A DNA stretch of 7,593 nucleotides, from assembly GCA_002724825.1 (NCBI GenBank), contig PBPU01000051.1, positions 4,232 through 11,824 of the forward strand. The letters run 5' to 3'. A model generated the notes under the pieces. The model was given only the letters and a program-made list of their open reading frames with translations. It made no database searches and was not told the DNA's origin. The DNA is from Acidimicrobiaceae bacterium. GTDB taxonomy: Bacteria; Actinomycetota; Acidimicrobiia; Acidimicrobiales; UBA8592. This document shows positions 1-7,200 of this stretch, one piece after another. Position 1 is the stretch's first letter; each line of letters starts with the position of its first letter. A program made the translations under genes and the position numbers.

Positions 1-847
1 TGAAAAAATACTCATTGTAGGAGGCGGCCCAGCAGGTCTGGAAGCAGCACGAACAGCAGCAATCATGGGACACGAAGTCCACCTGCACGAAGCTACCAAA
101 CACCTTGGAGGCCAGGTACGAATCGCAGCAACAGCCCCGAGTAGATCTGATATCGGCTCAATCACAAAATGGCTTGAATCAGAAATGGAACGACTCAAAG
201 TAAACGTCACCCTTAATTCTTTGGTAGACCCAGACATTGTAGAAGAAATCAACCCCGACAGAATTATCCTCGCTACAGGATCAACACCACGAAAAGATGG
301 ATTTCAATTAACGACCCCCATTTCTCCACTAAAAGGGTTTGACCTAGACCATGTCTACTCAAGTTGGGACATCTTTGGATTCGGCGGAAGAATAACAACA
401 ACAGGTCCAGCAGTCGTTTTTGACGACACAGGAACATTCGAAGCTATCTCTGTCGCAGACAAACTACTTGAACAAGGAATGAAAGTGACCTTTGTGAGCA
501 GATACGAAAGCCTTGGAGCTTCACTGCCATATCCACCTGCAACCGTCGAAGCGGCCAAAGAACGACTCATGTCACAAGATTTTGACTTTATCGGCGGCCA
601 TTACCTCCAAGCCATCACAGATGATGAAGTCCTGATCGGGGTTCCATTCACAGAACGCATGCGAACCCTTTCCGCCAAAACAGTAGTTCTTGTCACATAC
701 AACCACCCAAATCGAGAGCTCGGTGACTACTTGAAAGAACAACTTCCTGAGATGTCCGAGAAAATCCACACCGTCGGAGATGCATCTGGAACTAACGGAA
801 TCATGGACGCGATTCATCAATCCGCTAACCTGATCCGAGCGCTCTAG
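1..847 (+). CDS. FAD/NAD(P)-dependent oxidoreductase of the Old Yellow Enzyme-like (TMADH / 2,4-dienoyl-CoA reductase) family, C-terminal part
   Basis: The reading frame is open from base 2, so the gene begins upstream and only the last 281 residues are in the window; the ATG at base 65 is internal. The visible part opens with an FAD-binding Rossmann motif (KILIVGGGPAGLEAA, GxGxxG at window residues 7-12), then LGGQ at about residue 37 and the ILATGS segment that closes the first nucleotide fold. In trimethylamine dehydrogenase, 2,4-dienoyl-CoA reductase and related enzymes this region follows an N-terminal FMN-binding TIM barrel with a 4Fe-4S cluster, which would lie outside the window. The second nucleotide fold carries VVFDDTGTFEAISVADKLLEQG in place of a clean GxGxxG, as in TMADH-like members. 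A late GDASG motif fits the family C-terminus. These enzymes pass electrons between NAD(P)H and flavins to reduce enones or oxidise amines. The substrate cannot be read from sequence. The P450 starts 10 bases downstream, suggesting one operon. Confidence 0.88.
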   Translation, partial: EKILIVGGGPAGLEAARTAAIMGHEVHLHEATKHLGGQVRIAATAPSRSDIGSITKWLESEMERLKVNVTLNSLVDPDIVEEINPDRIILATGSTPRKDGFQLTTPISPLKGFDLDHVYSSWDIFGFGGRITTTGPAVVFDDTGTFEAISVADKLLEQGMKVTFVSRYESLGASLPYPPATVEAAKERLMSQDFDFIGGHYLQAITDDEVLIGVPFTERMRTLSAKTVVLVTYNHPNRELGDYLKEQLPEMSEKIHTVGDASGTNGIMDAIHQSANLIRAL

Positions 848-857
848 ATCAACATCC

Positions 858-2063
858 ATGGACAGCGAACAAGTACTCTTCAGCTTCACTGACGAGAACT
901 TCCAGACTGAACCCGAAACGGTATTTGCATCTATGCGAGAAAAATGCCCTGTGCATCTGACACACGACCCAGCTCCACATTTCACACTAACAAGGGAAGA
1001 AGACGTAACAAGAGCGCTCAGGGACGAAAAAATCTGGTCGTCCAAGTACGGCCCTGGATTGGCATTCTCAGAACCCGGAATTGGGGTCCTTGTATCAAGC
1101 GACCCGCCTGAACACACAACTGAACGAATAGCGATATCTAGAATCTTCAAACCTTCCGTAATTGAGAAAATGGAAGACGATATTACAGAACTAGTCCACG
1201 AATTGATCGATTCTTTTGAACACAACAAAACTGGTGACATCATTACAGACTTTGCAGCGCCAATACCCCTCACCGTCATGTGCTGGATGCTAGGTACGCC
1301 AATCACCCATATCGAGCAGTTTCGAAGGTGGGTCCTCAAAATGGCTGCGGCTGTTTCCTATCCAGGAGGCCGGGAAGCCTCAGATGAAGTCAAAAATGCC
1401 TATCACGACTTCTTCGCCTATTTTGGAGCCCACATAGAAAAGCGGAAGAAAGCCATAGAGTCCAAAGGTGACTATCCAGAGGACTTATTAACCCGACTTC
1501 TTACAGTCACGCAAGATGGGCATGCCTTAACGACCAAAAAAATTCTAGGATTCTGCCAGTTTTTACTTGTTGCAGGTTCAGAAACGACAACGCTTATGAT
1601 CGGGAACATACTCCACCGCCTCATGGAAAACCCTGAACAGTTCGATCTCTTAAAAAAGAATCATGCGCTCATCCCAAACGCAGTAGAGGAGAGCCTGCGA
1701 TACGACGCTCCGGTCCATGGCCTCTTTCGAACGAACAATGAAAAAGTAACCATGCATGGCGTACAGATGCCTGAGAATTCAAAAGTATGCATGATGTTCG
1801 CCTCGGCGAATAGAGATCCAAAGGCATGGGATAACCCTAATACCTTTGACATCACAAGAGATATAGCCGACCTTAGGAATCACGCATCGTTCGGAGTGGG
1901 ATCCCACTACTGTTTGGGTGCCCCTTTATCGCGTCTCGAGGGAACAGTAGCGTTAAAAGCAATAATCGAAAGGCTTCCCAAAATTCGCAGCAACGGCCCA
2001 CCAATCAGGACAAACGCCGGAGTACTCAAGGGTTACTCCTCTTTACCAGTTAGATGGGACTAG
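858..2063 (+). CDS. Cytochrome P450, soluble bacterial class I type
   Basis: This is a complete 401-residue haem-thiolate monooxygenase, normal length for a soluble bacterial P450, with no membrane anchor. The I-helix oxygen-activation motif is AGSETT at residues 239-244, the K-helix ExxR is E278-R281, and the haem loop FGVGSHYCLG places the axial cysteine at residue 352. All invariant residues are present, so the enzyme should be active. P450s of this type insert one oxygen atom into a substrate using electrons from a ferredoxin and ferredoxin reductase; neither is encoded in the window. Family and substrate cannot be assigned by reading; steroid, terpenoid, fatty acid or xenobiotic substrates are all possible. 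The ATG lies 10 bases after the flavoprotein stop and has no clear Shine-Dalgarno sequence, so translation may depend on re-initiation from the upstream gene. The two genes probably act in one pathway. The TAG stop overlaps the stop of the convergent thrH-like gene. Confidence 0.95.
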   Translation: MDSEQVLFSFTDENFQTEPETVFASMREKCPVHLTHDPAPHFTLTREEDVTRALRDEKIWSSKYGPGLAFSEPGIGVLVSSDPPEHTTERIAISRIFKPSVIEKMEDDITELVHELIDSFEHNKTGDIITDFAAPIPLTVMCWMLGTPITHIEQFRRWVLKMAAAVSYPGGREASDEVKNAYHDFFAYFGAHIEKRKKAIESKGDYPEDLLTRLLTVTQDGHALTTKKILGFCQFLLVAGSETTTLMIGNILHRLMENPEQFDLLKKNHALIPNAVEESLRYDAPVHGLFRTNNEKVTMHGVQMPENSKVCMMFASANRDPKAWDNPNTFDITRDIADLRNHASFGVGSHYCLGAPLSRLEGTVALKAIIERLPKIRSNGPPIRTNAGVLKGYSSLPVRWD

Positions 2064-2692
2064 GTACTTGAGTCGATGAAGTCTTGGATCGAATGAAGCA
2101 GATCAGAATAGTCGTCATGACAGACAAGATCTGATCTCTCAGACCTAACATGATCTGGAGCCCGAAATAAAAGACCAGCGTCGGCCTGGTCAATCATTGA
2201 AAGATCGTTATACGAATCTCCAGCAGCAAGGACCCTATAATTCAGCTCCTGAAATGAGCGCACAGCGTGGAATTTCTGATTCGGTATACGCTCCACAAAA
2301 CCAGTAATAACTCCACTAGAGTCAACAATCAAACGATGGCAGAGAATCAACGGATTTCCCAACTGATCCATCAAAGGCTGAATAAATTCCTCAAAAGTAT
2401 CAGAAAGAAGAACTACTGAAACACGAGAACGAAGTTCATCCAAAAAATCAGAAGCACCATCTAGAGGTGACAACGATCCAATAACAGATTGTATGTCCTC
2501 AAGCCCAATGCCGTTGGAGTTGATTAATTTAATACGAGAATCCATCAACAACTGGTAATTGGGTTCGTCCTTTGTGGTTCGCTTTAACCCTTCTATTCCG
2601 AATTCATCAGCAACCGCAATCCAAATCTCCGGGGTGAGAACACCTTCAACATCTAATGCCACAAGGCACTGCTGAGGAGGAACCGAAGACAT
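2060..2692 (-). CDS. thrH: ThrH-type phosphoserine phosphatase / homoserine phosphotransferase (HAD superfamily)
   Basis: A 210-residue HAD-superfamily protein that reads along its whole length like Pseudomonas ThrH, which is about 205 residues. Motif I is ALDVEGVL (D14, E16): the usual second aspartate of DxD is glutamate, which is the ThrH signature. It is followed by PEIWIA and a cap segment with LMDSRI. Motif II is LLSDTFEEF (S97, D98, T99), the motif III lysine is probably K140, and motif IV is AAGDSYNDLSM (D159, D163). ThrH hydrolyses phosphoserine and can move the phosphate to homoserine, linking serine and threonine synthesis in the cytoplasm. This assignment follows the family; specificity here is inferred. 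The ATG is well supported by an upstream AAAGGTGA. It is transcribed convergently to the P450 with a 4-base overlap at CTAG, and divergently from the DUF2797 gene. No threonine or serine pathway gene is beside it. Confidence 0.88.
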   Translation of the reverse strand: MSSVPPQQCLVALDVEGVLTPEIWIAVADEFGIEGLKRTTKDEPNYQLLMDSRIKLINSNGIGLEDIQSVIGSLSPLDGASDFLDELRSRVSVVLLSDTFEEFIQPLMDQLGNPLILCHRLIVDSSGVITGFVERIPNQKFHAVRSFQELNYRVLAAGDSYNDLSMIDQADAGLLFRAPDHVRSERSDLVCHDDYSDLLHSIQDFIDSST

Positions 2693-2776
2693 AGGTAGTC
2701 ACCTTTCAGATATAAGGAACGAATTTACATCCACGTAGGCAATATACATCGCAAATAATGGACGTATTTAGTTTAC
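2693..2776. promoter_or_regulatory. Divergent intergenic region with repeated ACGTA/TACGT words
   Basis: This 84-base gap separates two divergent genes and must hold the promoters of both. No convincing -35/-10 pair at 16-18 base spacing was found on either strand; TTTACA at 2724-2729 and TATACA at 2743-2748 are only 13 bases apart. The word ACGTA occurs at 2733-2737 and 2762-2766, and TACGT at 2774-2778. The last two form an inverted repeat with a 7-base gap just before the DUF2797 start. These could be operator half-sites or chance. Confidence refers to the regulatory role of the region, not to specific boxes. Confidence 0.4.
2699..2707 (-). promoter_or_regulatory. Shine-Dalgarno site of the thrH-like gene
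   Basis: On the minus strand this reads GAAAGGTGA and ends six bases before the ATG at 2692. It matches the anti-Shine-Dalgarno sequence at AGG and GGTGA, and so fixes the start of the ThrH-like protein. Confidence 0.7.
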
Positions 2777-2791
2777 GTGCCGGATCGGCAC
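2777..2791 (+). repeat. Perfect 6-bp inverted repeat with three-base loop at the DUF2797 gene start
   Basis: GTGCCG, a GAT loop, then CGGCAC form a GC-rich hairpin or short palindrome in otherwise AT-rich DNA. The first three bases are the proposed GTG start codon of the DUF2797 gene. In RNA the stem would hide that start; in DNA it could be an operator. It may instead be chance, since six base pairs is short. Confidence 0.4.
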
Positions 2792-3766
2792 TCGCATCGC
2801 CTTTCTCCACTATCACCATCAAGACAAGAGCTAAACTACAGAATTGTGACCACAGAATCTCCATCTTCTACGGTTCTTATCTCCTTAAACTGGCAGGAGT
2901 CAGACCCCATATTACGGATGCGAAACGGAAACGAGCCGACAGCAATAACCGAGTCGGCAGTTAACTATCCATTGCTCTACAGAGTGACAAGTAAAACACG
3001 CAGGTTCTGTCTTGGCCATACTGCAATGACCCCGAATGGCACTTCTTACGAGATGTGCCTAGAAGAACTCCAGCAAGGAAGAAAATGCATAAAATGTTCC
3101 AGCGCTGATGCACGGTACGCTGCTAATCTCCACCAATCACACAAGAAAAGTATCGATGAAGTACCCGAAGCGTTCCGAAGCCACATGGACCAACCGAACC
3201 TCTTGTACCTGGCATGTTTCGCAGATGGGTCTTTAAAGGTTGGAACAACAACCCAGAAACGAAAAGAACGGCGCCTACGAGAACAGGGAGCCATATGGGC
3301 AACCATTGTCGCCAAAACATTAAATGGTTACACAGTGCGGATACTGGAAGACCTTGTCACCGACCAGCTTTCAATACAGCAGGCAGTATCAACAAAACGA
3401 AAACTCGCCGGATTGGCAAACCCGATAAGCAGGAAAGATGCAAAGAACAAACTCGAACGCTCCATCAGGGAAGTCCAGGCTGTCCTCGAAGATGCGCAGA
3501 ATCTAGACTATGAACCGCATGTAACAGAGTGGGAAAACGATGCTCTAGAAAATAATCTCTGGAGTAACGTCCACCTGTACCCGCGAGACCTTACCAACGG
3601 AGCTCATGCATTGAAAATCGTCGGTATGGTGGGAAGAATCGCCGCCTTATCCCCCGAAGATTCATCAGATGTATTTATCGCCGACCTGAATCCTCTATTT
3701 GGCGTTGAAATGGAAATCGGGCGATTCGATACTGAGGAGTTACTTGTGCAAGACGCACTCTTCTAA
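2777..3766 (+). CDS. DUF2797 family protein with Cys/His cluster and GIY-YIG-like segment
   Basis: A 329-residue protein recognised as DUF2797 by its layout: an N-terminal beta-rich part, a Cys/His cluster (C78, H81, C94, C104, C107) likely to bind a metal, and the characteristic LLYLACF then SLKVGTT block at residues 142-158. That block continues through RRLREQGA and RILEDLV. Y144, K154-V155-G156, R165/R166 and E191 fall where a GIY-YIG nuclease has its first tyrosine, YIG motif, arginine and catalytic glutamate, so a nuclease-like fold is possible; the second tyrosine is replaced. The family function is unknown to me. No signal peptide or membrane segment is seen. The start is uncertain: GTG at 2777 is the first start codon in the open frame but has no Shine-Dalgarno sequence and sits in a hairpin. 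The next one, GTG at 2846, would remove an N-terminal stretch that looks conserved. The gene stands alone, ending 12 bases from the convergent small-protein gene. Confidence 0.85.
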   Translation: MPDRHSHRLSPLSPSRQELNYRIVTTESPSSTVLISLNWQESDPILRMRNGNEPTAITESAVNYPLLYRVTSKTRRFCLGHTAMTPNGTSYEMCLEELQQGRKCIKCSSADARYAANLHQSHKKSIDEVPEAFRSHMDQPNLLYLACFADGSLKVGTTTQKRKERRLREQGAIWATIVAKTLNGYTVRILEDLVTDQLSIQQAVSTKRKLAGLANPISRKDAKNKLERSIREVQAVLEDAQNLDYEPHVTEWENDALENNLWSNVHLYPRDLTNGAHALKIVGMVGRIAALSPEDSSDVFIADLNPLFGVEMEIGRFDTEELLVQDALF

Positions 3767-3778
3767 TAGCGAATCAAA

Positions 3779-4213
3779 TCAGAATTTGTTTCCGTCAATG
3801 GCGTTTTCAGGAGACTCAATCGCGTTAAATGAGTCCACCACTGGGTTGACAGCATTATGCTCATCTTCAGCTTCGATCGCTTCCTCACCTTCAGGAGCAG
3901 GAAGGTCTAAACCTCCAGCTGTAGCAAGAACGAAAGCCAAACCGACTGACCGATCATAGATAGCGTCAAAATATTTTATTGAGACTGTTTCTTGCCCAGT
4001 GATTGGCGGCCGCCCAAGCGATGCCGGTATTGCGTTAGTTACCACAGGAGCTGATAAATCATAGATAGCCCTAGGAAGTGTTTCAGGATTACCCCAGAAC
4101 TTTCTCGGATCAGGCTTACTTCGACTCCGCCGCCTCCTTTTCCTAGTTCCACCAGATGGGGAAACAGGTCGGGAACCAGAGGTAGAATTTCCAGAGTTGC
4201 GCTTAGTGCTCAT
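3779..4213 (-). CDS. Conserved small charge-polarised protein encoded after the SNF2 gene
   Basis: A 144-residue protein of unknown function. Residues 1-34 are rich in Ser, Gly, Arg and Lys, with the basic run RKRRRR at 24-29, and look disordered and able to bind nucleic acid. Residues 38-103 (from KFWGNPETLP through LGRPPITGQE and YFDAIYDRSVGLAFVLATAGGL) look folded and helical. The last 40 residues are acidic (EGEEAIEAEDE) and end in GNKF. I recall similar FWG...LGPPPL...YF..VY-type small proteins beside actinobacterial SNF2 genes, but this is memory, not a search. The ATG at 4213 was chosen over an in-frame ATG at 4252 because GGGGGTGA lies five bases upstream and because it overlaps the helicase stop by 11 bases, a typical coupling arrangement. 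A role as a partner or regulator of the SNF2 protein is inferred from position only. It ends 12 bases from the DUF2797 stop. Confidence 0.82.
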   Translation of the reverse strand: MSTKRNSGNSTSGSRPVSPSGGTRKRRRRSRSKPDPRKFWGNPETLPRAIYDLSAPVVTNAIPASLGRPPITGQETVSIKYFDAIYDRSVGLAFVLATAGGLDLPAPEGEEAIEAEDEHNAVNPVVDSFNAIESPENAIDGNKF

Positions 4214-7200
4214 CGCCATCACCCCCGCCATTCTGTCGCGATTCATACTCAAGCATAAATTCTGTATCTATTCCGAATGCCTGTTGAAGCTGCTCTGCAT
4301 TCAAATCTCCAATAGAGCTGGACTTCGGCAGAACAAGGTTCGCTATTTGTCGCTTCCCTGCGACGACCTCTTCAACGCGTTCATCAACAGTTCCAGGGCA
4401 GATTAATCTATGGGCAATAACAGTATTTTTCTGCCCAATTCGCCATACCCTGTCACGAGCTTGATCTTCGACAGCAGGATTCCACCAACGATCATAAAGA
4501 ATAACATGGTTAGCTGCAGTCAAATTAAGTCCAGTTCCGCCAGCTTTTAACGAAAGGACCATCGCTCCAGGGCCGGAACCACTTTGAAAAGTCTCGACCA
4601 TCCTGTCACGTGCGCCACGACCTAGCCCGCCGTGATAACAGTCAATCGGGAGATCGTACTTCTGAGAAAGGTGACCAGCAAGCCGTTCACCCCAAGTCGC
4701 AAAGTGGGTGAAGACTAAAAGTCGTTCTTCTGCTCCGAAAACCGTTTCAACCAATTCATAAAGCCGGTCAAGTTTCCCAGACCTTCCCTCTATCGGCCCA
4801 CCATCATCACGATAATTCAAAGGATGGTTACAGATCTGTTTCAATGCAGTTATCGCTGCAAGGACAGCGCCTTTACGTTGAGGAGACCCCTCATCACTCT
4901 TTTCAGTTTCTTCAATAAGGGAATCAATAACAGCTTGATACAAGCCAATTTGTTCAGGAGTCATTGCACAATGATCAACTTCATCAATACGGTCAGGAAG
5001 CTCGGCCGCAATAATAGGCTCAGCTTTGGTCCTTCGATACACCATGATCCCATTTAATGCTTTTAAGGCATCCTCACTACCGGTTTCTCGCTTCTGGTCC
5101 GGTGTTAACTGAGCAATAAATTGCGTTCGAGGTCCAAGCAAACCAGGATTAGCCCAATCGAGAATTGACCATAGATCCCCAAGACCATTTTCAATGGGAG
5201 TACCTGTAAGTGCAACACGAGAGCGAGCGTCAAGCCGTCGAAGCTGCTTAGAAGTTTCTGCAGCAGGATTCTTAATAGCTTGAGCCTCATCCAAGACAAT
5301 TTTTGCCCAATCAAATCCTTCCAGCTGATCAATGTCTCTAACTGCGGTTCCATAAGTAGTGATCACAAGGTCATTCTTCTCAACTGCTGTCTTCAAGGAG
5401 TCTCCTTTAGCGCGATTCGGCCCATGATGGACAAGCACTTTCACACCTGGAACAAATTTTTGCGCCTCAGACTTCCAATTCCCAACAACAGCTGGCGGAG
5501 CTACAACGAGGCTCGTCTTCTCACTCCTCCCATCTGCGACAGAGGCAAGAGTTGTCGGTGTTTTGCCTAGGCCCATATCAAGTGCGAGGCATCCCCCGAG
5601 ACCAGCATCCTCAAGGAATTCAAGCCACGCAAGAGCATCAGCCTGATAGCTGCGTAATTCCCCAACAAAGTTCTCTGGCTTAGTCTCTGGGTCCTCAGGT
5701 AATTCTTTCACGCTGCGCAACAGTTCGACTGCCCAACCTCCTCCAGCGAGTGAAATTCCACCCAGAGCAGATCCCTCTAAACCTAACGCATGTCTGAGCA
5801 TCTCAGCCCCAGACATTTTTGTCATGTCCGACCGCTCTGCTAAAACAGCGGCAGCTTCAGCAAGATCAGCTTTATCGAGCTCAACCCACTGGCCCTTAGA
5901 CTCCACGAGCGGCTTCGCTTGAGAAGCGAGTTCTCTGATCTGTTCAGCATCCAACTCAACATCATCAAAAACGGCTGTCCACCGAACATCAGCTATTTGC
6001 TGAGCTCCTACAACAGTGTCTTGACTATCAGCTGTAATTCTGAGAATAGGAGTTGTTTTCCGATTCGTGAGTTTTGGAACCCGCACATCATAACCCGCTG
6101 CTGTAAGCGTCTCTCCAACATTACTCATAAGCTCCCATGCTTCACCCTGCGATAAAAGAACCTCGCCTCTTCGACGACCTCCGGGACGAAGCAACTCTGG
6201 AAATAGGCGTTCGAGCCTCGTGATTTGCTTATTGACTAATTTCCGTCGCGCTTCGCTCCCCGTAGTTACCGTAACTTCAATAGGTTCAAGTTCATCTTTC
6301 CCATTTGGAACCAATACACGGGCGAGCCAAGTATCAGAATCATCAGGAGGATCAAGCTGGACAACAATTTTCAATTTCGCTAAACCAGTTACAGGAACCG
6401 ACCATTGTGTTAACCGACGAGCAATATCTGTGGCGTCATCAGCTGGTGCACGAAATGCCATTCCATCAAGACGAGAGACAATCATTTCCCCAACATCTTC
6501 TTTCGATGAGAGGCTCGAAGGGGTAGGGGGTAGATCTATTTGGCTAGCAGCCATCCTCACAATCGAATCAGTAAGATCACCAATGACTTTCCCAGTGAAT
6601 TTATGCCTATCGGTCTCGCCCGAAGTCACCATCACCGCCCCAGGAGCAGACTTCACAAGCTGCGCATGAAGGTCAGCATCAAGCAAAGCTGGAGCCCATC
6701 GAATATGGAAAAGGGCTTCATCTGTTTCATCGTTATGAGTGCCGCTAACTTCATGAAGGAGGGGGAACATTTTTCCTTCGATAACTAATTTCACGGCGGT
6801 CCCTGCTGCAACGCCCATCCATATTGCAGTTGCACCTAAGTTTGATCCTCTCATCCCCCCAAGAGAGACCAGCCATCCAAGGGTTGCCGCTATCGGAGCA
6901 GAAACACAAGGAGCTTTTACATCTCCCGGCAAAGCAATATCATCACTCGGGGCCCATTCAATAGCGCTCGCACCATGCGCCGCAAGACGTTCAAGGATCT
7001 GCTCATAGTCTTCTGGTTCTGCTTTGTGCCCACCTGACCATGCAATAAGACGCCCATCACTCCATGCAAGTTGGAGAACCGGCATCGATAAGTCAGCGAT
7101 CGACGATTCCCCACCATGAGAGACACTACGTTTTGGAGCAGGTCCAAGCAGCTCAGTGAGCACACTGTCTATACGGTCGGCCTCGCTATTCAAGTCGTCG

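Noticed and set aside
572..1339. Long minus-strand open frame (255 codons) opposite the flavoprotein and P450.
   Set aside because: It spans the junction of two well-supported genes on the other strand and its serine-rich translation shows no family motif; it is an antisense shadow.
2758..2964. Short plus-strand frame starting at ATG 2758 (68 codons).
   Set aside because: It overlaps the DUF2797 gene in another frame, has no ribosome site and resembles no protein family, while the DUF2797 frame carries clear conserved motifs.
3775..3788. CAAAT-CAGA-ATTTG stem between convergent genes as a bidirectional terminator.
   Set aside because: The stem is five weak base pairs with no GC core and no clear U-run on either strand.
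4214..4252. Longer version of the small protein starting at ATG 4252.
   Set aside because: The extra 13 residues overlap SNF2 further and have no ribosome site, whereas ATG 4213 has GGGGGTGA at the right distance.
6220..6669. Plus-strand open frame (149 codons) opposite the SNF2 N-terminal region.
   Set aside because: The opposite strand is continuous SNF2 coding sequence, and this translation is Ser/Thr-rich with no recognisable domain.
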